A DNA stretch of 64,000 nucleotides, taken from positions 3,877,208 through 3,941,207 of the forward strand of contig NZ_CP133264.1 in assembly GCF_030915445.1 (NCBI RefSeq), given 5' to 3'. Numbering within the stretch: the first letter of the stretch is position 1; each line of letters starts with the position of its first letter. Shown one piece after another: positions 25,854 through 35,209 of the stretch. Made by a program: the position numbers and the translations under genes. The stretch comes from Clostridium sp. OS1-26. GTDB lineage: Bacteria > Bacillota > Clostridia > Clostridiales > Clostridiaceae. The notes below the pieces were generated by a model. It was not told the origin of the DNA. It was given only the letters and a program-made list of their open reading frames with translations, and ran no database searches.

Positions 25854-26777
25854 TTATAATAAAGTTTTTGGTTCAGATTTTGCCAGAGCTGCTGTCAAAA
25901 AATCAATGTATAACAAAAGCTCTTCTGATAAAAATACATCCTTTCGCTTCACAAAGCCAACTTGAATCAGATTGCTTCCTTCCAAAGGGATAGAAATAAT
26001 ATTGGGGTTTATGTAATTATCCGCAATACAGCCGGTTCCCAGGTTATAGCCATCTGTATTTGATAGGAGATCATTCATGGTGCCTCGATCCTTAAGATAG
26101 ACCAGTTTCCCGATATTGTCCACATTGATGGCTTCTTCCGCAAAATGAAGCAGTACATCGCCCTGCTGGTAAGTTAGATACGGATAGTTCTTTAACTGTT
26201 CCAAGGTAATGGATCTGAGATTAGCTAGAGGATGTTCTTTTCGAAGAAAGACGTGTTGCTTCAGCGAAGCGAGGGGAGTAAAGACTAATGAGTTTGAGGT
26301 AAAATAACGTTCAAAAAAGCCCTTATTTAAATCAGTTAGAGATAAAATTCCAAGGATACTTCTGCTAGCACACACGTCTTCAATCACCTCGGTTGTCTTT
26401 CCTTCCCGAATCGTCAACTCATATTTCCGTTCTGCAAAATAATTCATCAGATTTGCAACAGCCTCTATAGCAAAGCCATAATGTTGAGAAGAGATAGAAA
26501 ACTTTGTTAAATCCATTATCTTCTGCTTATTAAAATGATAGGCGACGGACTCTGCTTGTTCTAGAAGCATTTTAGCGTAGAATAATAATTCCGTGCCTTC
26601 CTTTGTGAAAACAACTCCTTTGTTTGTTCTATCTAGAATAGTAATTCCTAAATCATTTTCCATTTCCCGTACTGCTTTGCTGATACTGGGCTGAGTCACG
26701 TAAAGTGCAGAGGCTGCTTTACTAATAGAATTATGCTTGGAAATCTCTACTATATACCGAAATTGTTGCAGTGTCAT
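25854..26777 (-). CDS. LysR family transcriptional regulator
   Basis: 307 residues from ATG 26777, which has AAAGGTGA at good spacing; the upstream ATG at 26792 overlaps that site. The helix-turn-helix is SISKAASALYVTQPSISKAVREME. A periplasmic-binding-like effector domain follows. It is divergent from the acetyltransferase at 26923 and may control it. Confidence 0.88.
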   Translation of the reverse strand: MTLQQFRYIVEISKHNSISKAASALYVTQPSISKAVREMENDLGITILDRTNKGVVFTKEGTELLFYAKMLLEQAESVAYHFNKQKIMDLTKFSISSQHYGFAIEAVANLMNYFAERKYELTIREGKTTEVIEDVCASRSILGILSLTDLNKGFFERYFTSNSLVFTPLASLKQHVFLRKEHPLANLRSITLEQLKNYPYLTYQQGDVLLHFAEEAINVDNIGKLVYLKDRGTMNDLLSNTDGYNLGTGCIADNYINPNIISIPLEGSNLIQVGFVKRKDVFLSEELLLYIDFLTAALAKSEPKTLL

Positions 26778-26922
26778 GTCATCACCTTTCATTATCCCAT
26801 TCTGCCGAATGTTTTGCTATAACTTTATTCTATAGCAGACGATTAATAAAGTCAATTTTACGGTTTGCATTGGAAGATGCTAAAATATAAAAAAGCGAAT
26901 TTATTGTAAAAGGGGTAAAAAA

Positions 26923-27435
26923 ATGATAAGGGAAGCAAGTGAAGAAGATCTAAAGGATATTTTAGAAATTTATAACGATGCTATATTAAACACAACAGCG
27001 ATCTATGCTTATAAAATTCAGACTCTTGAAGAGAGAAAACAATGGTATGAAAAAAAGAAGCAAGATGGGTATCCAGTGTTAGTATTTGAAGAAAATGATA
27101 AGGTTATTGGATTTGCTACATTTGGCCCTTTTAGAGAATGGCCAGCATATAAATATACAATAGAGCATTCCATATATGTTCATAAGGATTATAGGAATCA
27201 GGGTATTGCAACAAAATTAATGAAAGAGATAATAAAAATTGCTGATAAAAGAGAATATGCAACACTTGTCGCTGGAATTGATGCAGCAAATGAAGGTAGT
27301 ATAAAAATGCATGAGAAAATAGGATTTAAGTATTCCGGTACAGTAACAAAAGCAGGCCTCAAATTTGGTAAATGGCTGGACCTTGCTTTTTATCAGTTGA
27401 ATTTAACAGGACCTAAAATGCCTTTAGAAGGATAA
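26923..27435 (+). CDS. Phosphinothricin-acetyltransferase-like GNAT
   Basis: 170 residues. The beginning (REASEEDLKDILEIYNDAI), FGPFREWPAYKYTIEHSIYVH and the CoA loop KDYRNQGIATKLMKE match the PAT/Bar (YncA) group, which acetylates glutamine-analogue toxins or methionine derivatives. AAAGGGG precedes the ATG. The divergent LysR gene suggests induction by a small molecule. Confidence 0.85.
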   Translation: MIREASEEDLKDILEIYNDAILNTTAIYAYKIQTLEERKQWYEKKKQDGYPVLVFEENDKVIGFATFGPFREWPAYKYTIEHSIYVHKDYRNQGIATKLMKEIIKIADKREYATLVAGIDAANEGSIKMHEKIGFKYSGTVTKAGLKFGKWLDLAFYQLNLTGPKMPLEG

Positions 27436-27462
27436 GTCAATAAATGAAAGAAGAGATTATAA

Positions 27463-27804
27463 TTGGATTTATTTATAAAATGTATTGTAGCTGTTATTAT
27501 TATGATTGCTGTTCATTATATATCAAAAACACATAATTATTATATTGCTGGATTAGTATTAAGTTTTCCTGGCCTAAGCATTCTTGCGTATTATTTCATG
27601 TATATAGAACAAGGAGTTTCAAAAGTTCGAGTAACAACATATTTTGCTATGTTATCGGCTATACCCTTTGTAATTTTTCTTTTAGTATTAAATTTTACTT
27701 TAAAAAAATATAATATATTTAATTCTATTTTAGTATCAAGTATAGTTTGGGTAATTTTTTCATCAATAGTGATTATAATATGGAAAAATTTCAATATAAT
27801 TTAG
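27463..27804 (+). CDS. GlpM/DUF3147-like membrane protein
   Basis: 113 residues with four hydrophobic segments that span nearly the whole length. The TTG start follows AAGAAGAGA. It resembles the small GlpM family of inner-membrane proteins of unknown function. It starts 28 bases after the acetyltransferase, so the two are probably co-transcribed. Confidence 0.65.
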   Translation: MDLFIKCIVAVIIMIAVHYISKTHNYYIAGLVLSFPGLSILAYYFMYIEQGVSKVRVTTYFAMLSAIPFVIFLLVLNFTLKKYNIFNSILVSSIVWVIFSSIVIIIWKNFNII

Positions 27805-27903
27805 CATTTATTTTTAAATTTATCAGCTTACATTAAGAGCATTAAATATCTATGGTACTTCTTAGTGTATAATATTTTTATGCTGTGTAGTACAGAATCT
27901 AGT

Positions 27904-27950
27904 CCCTAAAAATTGCGTGATAGTTTTGTCTAATTTTTTAGGGTCAGTTC
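27904..27950 (+). terminator. Hairpin after the GlpM-like gene
   Basis: CCCTAAAAATT pairs with AATTTTTTAGGG with one bulged base. Confidence 0.5.
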
Positions 27951-28017
27951 AAAATGCTCTTTTTATTTGGTAGGAATTTTAAACTAAATAACAGCACTTA
28001 CAATGGAAATGCTGTTA

Positions 28018-28209
28018 TCAATCAAGAAAAAATAATTGTTCAACAGGTACACCCAAAAACTTTGCCATTTTAATTGCTAATTCAAGTGTAGGGTTGTATT
28101 TGTTGTTTTCAATTGCATTAATTGTTTGTCTTGTTACATCAAGTTTTTGTGCTAATTCGTCTTGAGTTAATTTGAGTTGCTTTCTAAACTCTTTAACTTT
28201 ATTCCTCAT
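28018..28209 (-). CDS. XRE family helix-turn-helix regulator
   Basis: 63 residues: MRNKVKEFRKQLKLTQDELA…VTRQTINAIENNKYNP. It is a compact Cro/CI-type repressor. It overlaps the end of the upstream membrane gene by 11 bases, a coupled pair common in Firmicutes. An AATGTAAA/TTTACATT inverted repeat upstream of the pair is the likely operator. Its 3' end has been copied to 21655-21757. Confidence 0.85.
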   Translation of the reverse strand: MRNKVKEFRKQLKLTQDELAQKLDVTRQTINAIENNKYNPTLELAIKMAKFLGVPVEQLFFLD

Positions 28210-28426
28210 TTCCTTCACATAATTTCCTTCTATAATATCGGTCAAAAAATACAAGTAATAAATTTTGAAAGCAAAATAATGCTAAAGCCACACTATGTCT
28301 ATTGCCTCTTACAAGGTCTATAATACCCCATATCAATAAGAACAATACTGTAAGCCAATATGAAATTTTTAGGCTTTTTAAGGCAATATATTTATCCATT
28401 TCATCTTCTTGTCTAAAGAAACCCAT
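28199..28426 (-). CDS. Small two-span membrane protein paired with XRE
   Basis: 75 residues with hydrophobic segments ISYWLTVLFLLIWGIIDLV and VALALFCFQNLLLVFF, and a charged C-terminus. GGGGGAGG lies before ATG 28426. Such proteins often sit next to short XRE regulators; the function is unknown. Confidence 0.7.
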   Translation of the reverse strand: MGFFRQEDEMDKYIALKSLKISYWLTVLFLLIWGIIDLVRGNRHSVALALFCFQNLLLVFFDRYYRRKLCEGNEE

Positions 28427-28445
28427 AGAGTATACCTCCCCCTAA

Positions 28446-28467
28446 AATGTAAAAAGTTCTTTACATT
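28446..28467. promoter_or_regulatory. Probable operator of the membrane protein-XRE pair
   Basis: AATGTAAA and TTTACATT form a perfect inverted repeat with a 6-base spacer, 20 bases before the ATG at 28426. Another TTTTTACATTTT lies 50 bases further upstream. Confidence 0.55.
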
Positions 28468-28540
28468 AGTTGTATATTCATAATACTAAATTGTTAACTA
28501 AAATGTCAAGATGTTTTTACATTTTGAATTTTGCATACAA

Positions 28541-28570
28541 ACAAGAGTAGAAATGCTCTTGTTTTATTTT
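28541..28570. repeat. Short hairpin repeat (AGAGTAGAAATGCTCT)
   Basis: ACAAGAG pairs with CTCTTGT and is followed by TTTATTTT. The core AGAGTAGAAATGCTCT recurs at 44364-44380, and the following GAAAATTATAATAAA recurs at 25849. This is one more short repeat shared between intergenic regions. Confidence 0.6.
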
Positions 28571-28713
28571 GGGGAAAATTATAATAAAATAGTTCTTGAT
28601 TTAAAGTTATTTCTAAATATGTGGGAGATTTTGAAATATTAAACAGTATTATTAATATGAGAAGCAGTTAACAGTTCTAAATGACAAAAATTATAATCGA
28701 GGTGATTAAAAAA

Positions 28714-29280
28714 TTGAAGATTACTGAAAATAACTTAACAGAGGAAATTGGGAATGGTAATCCTGCAGCTTTAGAATACGCAATTGATACTTATGGTAAA
28801 TTAGTCTATAAGGTAGTTAATAGTGTATTAAATTTATCTGAAGATAAAGATTCTATTCAAGAGTGCGTAAGCGATATATTTACAGCGATTTGGTACAATA
28901 TTAAAACTTATGATAAGGAAAAAGCTGCATTTAAATCTTGGATTATTGCTATTTCAAAATATAAGGCAATAGATTATAGAAAAAAGTTAATAAAAAATTC
29001 TAATATGGAAGATATAAATGAATATGACATAAAAGCAGATAATGATACAGAGGAGTACATAATAAGTTTGGAGAGAAAAAGTGAAATTATTAAAGTTATT
29101 AAAGAGCTTGGTGAAGTTGACTGTGAGATTTTTATAAGAAGGTATTTTTTAGAGGAACCAATTGATGATATAGCTAAGAGTTTAGGATTAACTAGACAAG
29201 CTGTAGACAATAGACTATGGAGAGGTAGAAAACGTCTAAAGGAAAAAATGTTATTTAAGGTAGAGGAGGGCTTGATATAA
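28714..29280 (+). CDS. ECF-type RNA polymerase sigma factor
   Basis: About 188 residues. TTG 28714 is chosen because GAGGTGAT lies 7 bases upstream, while ATG 28681 has no site. Region 2 is LVYKVVNSVLNLSEDKDSIQECVSDIFTAIW. Region 4 is CEIFIRRYFLEEPIDDIAKSLGLTRQAVDNRLWRGRKRL. The stop overlaps the start of the DUF4179 gene (TAATG), the usual sigma/anti-sigma coupling. Confidence 0.9.
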   Translation: MKITENNLTEEIGNGNPAALEYAIDTYGKLVYKVVNSVLNLSEDKDSIQECVSDIFTAIWYNIKTYDKEKAAFKSWIIAISKYKAIDYRKKLIKNSNMEDINEYDIKADNDTEEYIISLERKSEIIKVIKELGEVDCEIFIRRYFLEEPIDDIAKSLGLTRQAVDNRLWRGRKRLKEKMLFKVEEGLI

Positions 29281-30656
29281 TGAAAGAAGTAAGAGATTCT
29301 TATACTCAGGAGTCAATTAATGAAGAAGAATTATTTGATATCTTAAATAATGTGAAAATTTCAGAAGAAGAGCTTAACTTAGATAATATTGAAGTAACGG
29401 AAAAAGATATAAAAGAGATTAAAACTAGAGTTTTTAAGAATATTAAAGTGAATAGAGAAAGGAAGATATCTGTTAAAGGTGTCGCTATAGCAGCGTCAAT
29501 AGCTGCAATCTTTATGCTGTCTTTAATAATGTACAATCCAACAGCATTGGCAAATATAAAGGGAAAATTGCAATTTATACAAGGCATGGGGGTTGTAGAG
29601 TCAGTCGAAGATAATGGAGAAAAATATATGCTTACAAAAAGAGCAGAAGCACAATATGGTAACGGAAAGATTGTTATAAATGCTATAGCTTTAGATAGCA
29701 AAAGCGCGTCAATAATAGTTGAAGGAGAAAATATGCCTGAGCTATGGACCATAGTGTTGCAAAATGATAAAGGCGAAAGGTATAGAATATGGAGAAAAGG
29801 AAGTGTTGCACATTTTGATAAAACTGCTTGGTGTGTAGTATATAAATATAATGGGAAAATATCAATTAGTAAAAACTGGAGTGTTATATTACCTAAAAAT
29901 TTAAAAGTTCCTGTTTCTCTTGAAAAAGTTAATGATATTAAAAATGTTTCAGATCTAGGACCTACTGCTACTGCTAATGATGTAAGTGTAACAGCCATTC
30001 CTTCCTTAGAAGATGATAAGCTAAGGATAGGCGTTTTTAGCCCTAAATATGATTTAAAGAAAGTATTACAATACGCAGTATTTGTCTTACCTTTAGATTT
30101 TAAATTTACTTCTAAAGAACACGAAAAGCATTATATTGACCATAGTCAAATATATCTTAAAGATAGTGCTGGAAATAAATATATGGGATTTGAAACAAGA
30201 AATGTAACATTATTGGATCATGAGTATTATTTTAAGGTTGGAAAAAATCTAGAAAAAGAATATACGTTAACTATTCCTAGAATTTTAATGGAGTATAACT
30301 CAAAAACAGAATGTACTATTGATCTTCCTAAAGTTGGTGAGGCACCTTTAAATAAGGTTGTTAATTTATCAGGATTCCCTGTGAATTTACTGATAGAAAG
30401 AACTAGTGATGCTAAACTAAAGATTGGAGTAGATGTGAACTATAACAAGGAATTGCCAGAAACTCTTGTAAGTTTTAAACTTGACGCAGATGGTATTGGG
30501 GAAGAGATTGGCTCAGGAAAGCAAAGAGAGTTTTATAGTTCTCCTGGAGATTATGAAATTAATGTTTATAAAGATGAAAAACAGCTAAAGTTAGTTTTAA
30601 AAAATCCAATAACTGAAAAGAAAGGCCCTTGGAACATTCCGATTAAGTTTAATTAA
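29280..30656 (+). CDS. DUF4179 anti-sigma-factor-like membrane protein
   Basis: 458 residues. The first ~70 are acidic and cytoplasmic, where sigma would bind. One membrane span follows (VAIAASIAAIFMLSLIMY), then a large outside domain of DUF4179/DUF5643 type, with a late beta-rich part. It probably holds the ECF sigma until an envelope signal comes. Translation is coupled to the sigma gene. Confidence 0.88.
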   Translation: MKEVRDSYTQESINEEELFDILNNVKISEEELNLDNIEVTEKDIKEIKTRVFKNIKVNRERKISVKGVAIAASIAAIFMLSLIMYNPTALANIKGKLQFIQGMGVVESVEDNGEKYMLTKRAEAQYGNGKIVINAIALDSKSASIIVEGENMPELWTIVLQNDKGERYRIWRKGSVAHFDKTAWCVVYKYNGKISISKNWSVILPKNLKVPVSLEKVNDIKNVSDLGPTATANDVSVTAIPSLEDDKLRIGVFSPKYDLKKVLQYAVFVLPLDFKFTSKEHEKHYIDHSQIYLKDSAGNKYMGFETRNVTLLDHEYYFKVGKNLEKEYTLTIPRILMEYNSKTECTIDLPKVGEAPLNKVVNLSGFPVNLLIERTSDAKLKIGVDVNYNKELPETLVSFKLDADGIGEEIGSGKQREFYSSPGDYEINVYKDEKQLKLVLKNPITEKKGPWNIPIKFN

Positions 30657-30694
30657 GTAATGAAAAGAAGATAAACAACTTTTGTAATTCAAAC

Positions 30695-30732
30695 GAGCCT
30701 GCATCTACTTTTAGGTACAGGCTCTTTTCCTT
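30695..30732 (+). terminator. Terminator of the sigma/anti-sigma operon
   Basis: GAGCCTG pairs with CAGGCTC, followed by TTTTCCTTT. It marks the start of the mosaic array. Confidence 0.85.
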
Positions 30733-30733
30733 T

Positions 30734-30775
30734 AATAAAATTCCTTTATTTGTATTGGTAAAGACTATATAGTTA
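30734..30775 (+). repeat. Repeat F, copy 1
   Basis: AATAAAATTCCTTTATTTG and the following TATTGGTAAA recur at 41990-42031, upstream of the VOC gene. They are probably parts of a shared promoter region. Confidence 0.7.
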
Positions 30776-30795
30776 TGGAAATACGAACGATGTTC

Positions 30796-30930
30796 TTTGA
30801 AAATTAAACAATGCAGTGTATAGAAAAAGAAGTATTTATTCTTTATAGTAAACTATTATGTAATAGTATTACAAATGTGCTATAATTTTCATGTGTACAG
30901 ATCAGAGTTGTAATTAATAGCGAATTTGGA
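30796..30930 (+). repeat. Repeat E, copy 1 (promoter-like)
   Basis: Blocks TTTGAAAATTAAA, TATTACAAATGTGCTATAAT and the following GTTGTAAT recur at 44453-44570. The part with TTACAA and TATAAT looks like a real promoter with a -10 box. It is carried in front of two unrelated genes, so it seems to travel as a promoter module. Confidence 0.75.
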
Positions 30931-30943
30931 GGTGAGATAAGAA

Positions 30944-31102
30944 ATGAATTATTTTAAAAAATTAATAGGCAAACGGGTTTATTTATCACCTATGAATGTT
31001 GAAGATGCAGAAACTTATGTTAAATGGCTTAATGATTTTAGTGTTACAGATGGGTTAGGAACTTCGTGCAGAATTACATCTTTGGAAAACGATAAGGTTT
31101 GA
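30944..31102 (+). pseudogene. Truncated RimJ/RimL-type acetyltransferase (N-terminal 52 residues)
   Basis: ATG after GGAGGTGA starts MNYFKKLIGKRVYLSPMNVE…YVKWLNDF, the typical RimL-like GNAT beginning. It stops after 52 codons and lacks the CoA-binding core. The stop codon overlaps the start of the next frame at 31099, so two gene parts were joined here. Confidence 0.8.
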
Positions 31103-31734
31103 ACGAATTTCTATTAATTTGCTATATAGTTACTATTTTTTTAGCGGTTATATTTAACATGACAGGTTTTCAAATAATTAATACTATCATTAGCAATGTT
31201 CTTAAAGTTTTATATTTTATTAGTTTGATATGTGCTATTTTATCATTTTATAAAAGTAAAGATAAAAACAATAAATTATTATTATTTATCTTTTTACCAA
31301 TTCTTCTTTTGTTCACTGGAATACCCTTTAAGGTAATTACTATGGTTGTAGTATTTCCTTTATTTTTCTTTAAGGGAATAAAGGAAGGGAAAAGAGCAAT
31401 AGGAATTTTAATTTACTCAATCTGTATTACTTTTGGGGTATTTGGTTTATTGATTGGAGAATTTGGCTGCAATACAGTTATTAGCCAACAATACTCACCT
31501 GATAAAATCTATAAGGCAATTACTATAGATAGCGATCAAGGTGCATTGGGTGGAGATACATATGTAGACTTAGAAAGAGTATATTTTGGGATTATTAAAA
31601 AAGATATAAAAACCTTATATCATGGTCAATGGGGTGAAAAGCCAAAGGTCATATGGGTAGACAATAATATTGTAAATATTAATGGAAGAGATATAAATAT
31701 ACATACAAGTGAAACTTGGCAGAATAAGAAATAA
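31099..31734 (+). CDS. DUF5412-like membrane protein
   Basis: 211 residues. Four or five hydrophobic segments occupy residues 1-125. An outside domain follows with SPDKIYKAITIDSDQGALGGDTYV and HGQWGEKPKVIWVDNNIVNI, typical of DUF5412. The TTG start has only a weak site and lies at the junction with the truncated acetyltransferase, so the original start and promoter were probably lost. Confidence 0.7.
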   Translation: MNEFLLICYIVTIFLAVIFNMTGFQIINTIISNVLKVLYFISLICAILSFYKSKDKNNKLLLFIFLPILLLFTGIPFKVITMVVVFPLFFFKGIKEGKRAIGILIYSICITFGVFGLLIGEFGCNTVISQQYSPDKIYKAITIDSDQGALGGDTYVDLERVYFGIIKKDIKTLYHGQWGEKPKVIWVDNNIVNINGRDINIHTSETWQNKK

Positions 31735-31778
31735 TTTTTGAAAAGTTAAATTAAATATCAATTTAACTAATTGACTCA

Positions 31779-31840
31779 CATCATTCTCAAACTGCGAAGT
31801 AAAAATTATTTATAAAATCCGTAGACAAATAATAATTTGT
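31779..31840 (+). repeat. Repeat D, copy 1
   Basis: About 50 bases, beginning AACTGCGAAGTAAAAATTAT, are almost identical to 35218-35272. No coding frame. It stands between two unrelated genes in both places. Confidence 0.85.
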
Positions 31841-31877
31841 ATTAGATAGAAAAATAGTAATTTATGGTGGGGTTTAT

Positions 31878-32225
31878 ATGATAGAGATTAAATTGGATAA
31901 AGAAAAAGAGCATATTTTCGAACTTATCTATAATTTAAAAGAATACATACCACAGGCATATTTTAATAAATATGAACAATATGTTGAAGTGAATTTTTTT
32001 AAAGATTTGTTTGCCATGAACCCTAAAATTAAATTTTTAGGAAAGCAAAAGATGATATGGACAATACATTTTTATTATGAATATCAAGATAAAAAATTTG
32101 GTTTGGTATTAGATGAGGATTATGATATTGTCAGTTTTTTTACAGAAAAAATAGATGATAGAGAAGTAATAGCAGAATTCTTAGTATTACTTATTCAAAA
32201 TCAAAAAAACATAAGAGAAAGTTAG
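31878..32225 (+). CDS. Uncharacterised 115-residue protein
   Basis: ATG after GGTGGGG. It is soluble and rich in aromatic residues (KMIWTIHFYYEYQDKKFG). I do not recognise it. It behaves as a single-gene unit, with repeat D before it and repeat C after. Confidence 0.5.
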   Translation: MIEIKLDKEKEHIFELIYNLKEYIPQAYFNKYEQYVEVNFFKDLFAMNPKIKFLGKQKMIWTIHFYYEYQDKKFGLVLDEDYDIVSFFTEKIDDREVIAEFLVLLIQNQKNIRES

Positions 32226-32238
32226 AATAAAAAAATAA

Positions 32239-32281
32239 TACAAATTCCAATTTTAATTTGAGTATTATAAATAGTAATTTG
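32239..32281 (+). repeat. Repeat C, copy 1
   Basis: CAAATTCCAATTTTAATTTG starts a ~42-base element ending ATAAATAGTAATTTG. The ends CAAATT/AATTTG are inverted. It recurs at 52142 and 52698 in full, and in part at 33036, 35271, 42688 and 53246. Confidence 0.85.
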
Positions 32282-32426
32282 AAACATAGATTAAAAAATA
32301 TTATTTCACAAGAATATCTTGTGTTTATATATCTTATTGTTAAGGAAGGAGATGTAATATAAAATTATATATCTTAAAAACATGAGGAGGGTGACTATAT
32401 TCTAACCTTCCTAAAGACAGGAGGAT

Positions 32427-33014
32427 ATGATGAATAATATTAAAAATGGAGTACTAATTGTATTGACAGAACGATGGAATGATTGGGAAGCAAGTTATGC
32501 CATTTCAGTTATCAATTCTTTTTCAGATTATGAGGTTAAAACAATTGCAGTTGATGATGTTCCGAAGACATCAATGGGCGGCATCAATGCGTCTATTGAC
32601 TACAATATAAATGATTATCAGAATTTTAATAACCTTGCCATGGTTATTCTTCCAGGTGGTCTTTCATGGGAAGAAAATGATCATAGGGAAATTGCAGAAT
32701 TTATTAAGAAGCTCATGGAATTACACATTCCTGTAGCCGCTATTTGTGGAGCAGCTACTTTCTTATGCAAGCATGGGGTACTTGACAATGTAAAGCATAC
32801 AGGAGACAGCCTAGAGTTATTTCAAAAACAAAAAGGATATAGGGGAGAAGCGTTTTATATCCCTGCACAGGTAGTTGTTGACAATAAAGTTATTACTGCA
32901 AATGAAACTGCTGCTGTTCAATTCGCTTATGAAATTTTTAAAATATTAGAGATTGACAGTGACGAAGAAATGGCACAATGGTATGATAACTTTAAAAATG
33001 GTGCAATTCGATAG
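32427..33014 (+). CDS. DJ-1/PfpI family protein (glutamine-amidotransferase-like)
   Basis: 195 residues. The nucleophile elbow is VAAICGAATFLCKHG, with a Glu-rich beginning (LTERWNDWEASYAIS). This is the YajL/PfpI subgroup used as deglycases, chaperones or hydrolases. ACAGGAGG precedes the start. It is a single-gene unit. Confidence 0.85.
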   Translation: MMNNIKNGVLIVLTERWNDWEASYAISVINSFSDYEVKTIAVDDVPKTSMGGINASIDYNINDYQNFNNLAMVILPGGLSWEENDHREIAEFIKKLMELHIPVAAICGAATFLCKHGVLDNVKHTGDSLELFQKQKGYRGEAFYIPAQVVVDNKVITANETAAVQFAYEIFKILEIDSDEEMAQWYDNFKNGAIR

Positions 33015-33183
33015 AATGTGAGTAAAATTATATCGACAAATTCCAAGTTTGTAGAGTTGAGGTAACATAATTTTAGATTCAGTTCTGTCGGAACTTTCTT
33101 GATGAGCGTCACAAGTGTAATTAAACGTGAAGTAATTTAAAAAACAAAAATTTAAATTACTTTCTATATTGGAGGCTAGTTTA

Positions 33184-34017
33184 GTGATAAAAATACTCAT
33201 ATTAGGTGCAAGTGGATTTTTAGGTGGAAAGGTTTATCTTAAATTAAAGAAACAAGCCAACTTTAAAGTTGTAGGAACATGTCATAAAGCGTATGAAAAT
33301 GATAATTTAAAACGAATGAATGTAAAGAACGTAAACGATGTAAAAGAAATATTTAATGAATATAAACCTGATGTTGTTGTGTGGTGCTTATTGGACAGGA
33401 ATAATGAGAAGGAACTTACTGATATTGGATTGATTAATATAATGCGAAACATTGATAATACCACAAAATTCATATACATATCTACGGATGCTTTTGTTGA
33501 AGGAAAGGGTAATTATTCAGAAGAATTATTGTTAAACCATTACAATTGCGGTAATCCAGTGGCTGGATACGTTAATGCAAAAGTAAAGGGTGAAGAAATC
33601 GTTAAAAATCATAAAAACCACATAATCATAAGAACTGGGCCCTTATATGGACAAGATATAGAGGGTAATTGGGATAAAAGAATATCAAATTTAATAGACT
33701 CGTTATCTCAAAATCAGACAATACATAGAAGTAGTAATTTATATAAAACATTTGTATATGTTGATGATTTAGCAGACTTAATTTATGAAATGATTGAAAT
33801 GGACTTTAAGGGTCTTATTCATGTAGGTCCAGAACAAAAGGAGAGCTATTATACTTTTAATAGAAAAATGGCAAGAAAGTTAGGATTAGATGAAAATTTA
33901 GTTATCGAAGATACAATTAGTATTGAAAATGCGATAGCAAATGGAATACCTTTAGATACTTCGATGAACACTTCCAAATGTAAAATGATTTTTAAAACAA
34001 GTTTTAGAAATGTGTGA
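33184..34017 (+). CDS. NAD-dependent epimerase/dTDP-4-dehydrorhamnose reductase-like SDR
   Basis: 277 residues from GTG 33184, after TTGGAGG. The Rossmann motif is ILGASGFLGGKVY; a YVNAKVKGEEIV region supplies the Tyr-Lys pair. RmlD-type proteins reduce nucleotide sugars. A nearly identical copy with 204 codons deleted lies at 53392, and a 54-base piece lies at 62388, so this unit has been copied at least twice. Confidence 0.85.
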   Translation: MIKILILGASGFLGGKVYLKLKKQANFKVVGTCHKAYENDNLKRMNVKNVNDVKEIFNEYKPDVVVWCLLDRNNEKELTDIGLINIMRNIDNTTKFIYISTDAFVEGKGNYSEELLLNHYNCGNPVAGYVNAKVKGEEIVKNHKNHIIIRTGPLYGQDIEGNWDKRISNLIDSLSQNQTIHRSSNLYKTFVYVDDLADLIYEMIEMDFKGLIHVGPEQKESYYTFNRKMARKLGLDENLVIEDTISIENAIANGIPLDTSMNTSKCKMIFKTSFRNV

Positions 34018-34027
34018 GATAAATATT

Positions 34028-34495
34028 ATGGGTAGTTGGAAAAATGATAGGATTGGTTCTGCAGAAAGAAGAGAAAATCCTACAGTAATGGTAAAAATGA
34101 AAAGTGGATTTGCTGTTATAGGAGATAATCAATTTCTGCCTGGATATTGTGTTCTTCTTGGATACCCGAAAGCGAGTTCACTTAATGAATTATCTCTAGC
34201 TGAAAGAACTCAATATTTAACTGATATGACATTAATAGGAGATGCTATTATAAAAACATGTAATCCATTAAGAATTAATTATTCTATCTTGATGAATTTA
34301 GACCATTATTTGCATGCACATATTGAAGCTCGTTATGATTGGGAGCCTGACGAGAATAAGTGCAGACCATCTTATTTTTATCCCAAGGAACAAAGATATG
34401 ATAGTCAATATGAATATTCAGATGAAAAATATGGTGATTTAAAAAGAACTATAACTCAAAATTTATTAGAATTAATGAAAAATGCTGGTTACTAA
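34028..34495 (+). CDS. HIT-like family protein
   Basis: About 155 residues. The box MNLDHYLHAHIEARYDWEPD resembles the His-x-His motif of HIT nucleotide hydrolases. ATG 34028 has GTGAGAT 8 bases upstream; ATG 34010 is an alternative. It overlaps or follows the SDR gene closely. Confidence 0.65.
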   Translation: MGSWKNDRIGSAERRENPTVMVKMKSGFAVIGDNQFLPGYCVLLGYPKASSLNELSLAERTQYLTDMTLIGDAIIKTCNPLRINYSILMNLDHYLHAHIEARYDWEPDENKCRPSYFYPKEQRYDSQYEYSDEKYGDLKRTITQNLLELMKNAGY

Positions 34496-34612
34496 AAACT
34501 ACGAGTATAATATTAAGACTGACTGATGAACAATTTTCTTATCTAGTGTTACAACGGTAATTTATTATGATGCAAAGATTATTTTTATTATGTAATAAAG
34601 GAGAGAATTATT

Positions 34613-35185
34613 GTGCAAACAGAAATATATTTTATCAGACATGCTGAACCAAATTATGATAATCATGATGATTTGGCACGTGAACTAACTCCAAAAGGAT
34701 TGGTTGACCGTGAACTTGTTACAAATTATCTTTCTGACAAAAATATAGAAATAGTTTTGTCGAGTCCATATAAAAGAGCCATAGATACTATTAAACATTT
34801 TGCTGATAAATATAATATGGTTATAGAACAAGTAGAAGACTTTAGAGAACGTAAAATTGATAGTTGTTGGATTGAAGATTTTGAAGCATTTTCAAAATCT
34901 CAATGGAGCGATTTCAAATATAAACTTAGTGATGGTGAATGTCTAAATGAAGTTCAAAACAGAAATATATCGGCTTTACAAAATGTGCTGAAAACACATA
35001 CTGGCAAGAAAATTATAATCGGTAGCCATGGTACAGCACTCGGTACGATAATAAATTACTATGATAATTCTTTTGGTTATGACGATTTTGTTTCTATTAA
35101 AAATTTAATGCCTTGGATTGTAAAATTTATTTTTGAAGGTGATGTTTGTATTAAAATTAAAAAAATAGATTTATTTATATTTTAA
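34613..35185 (+). CDS. Histidine phosphatase (phosphoglycerate-mutase-like)
   Basis: 190 residues from GTG 34613, after AAGGAGAG. IYFIRHAEPNYDNHD holds the catalytic RHx His. IIIGSHGTALG holds the second His. It is a broad phosphatase family; the substrate is unknown. Confidence 0.88.
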   Translation: MQTEIYFIRHAEPNYDNHDDLARELTPKGLVDRELVTNYLSDKNIEIVLSSPYKRAIDTIKHFADKYNMVIEQVEDFRERKIDSCWIEDFEAFSKSQWSDFKYKLSDGECLNEVQNRNISALQNVLKTHTGKKIIIGSHGTALGTIINYYDNSFGYDDFVSIKNLMPWIVKFIFEGDVCIKIKKIDLFIF

Positions 35186-35209
35186 GAATTATCTAAAATA
35201 AGATGTTTC

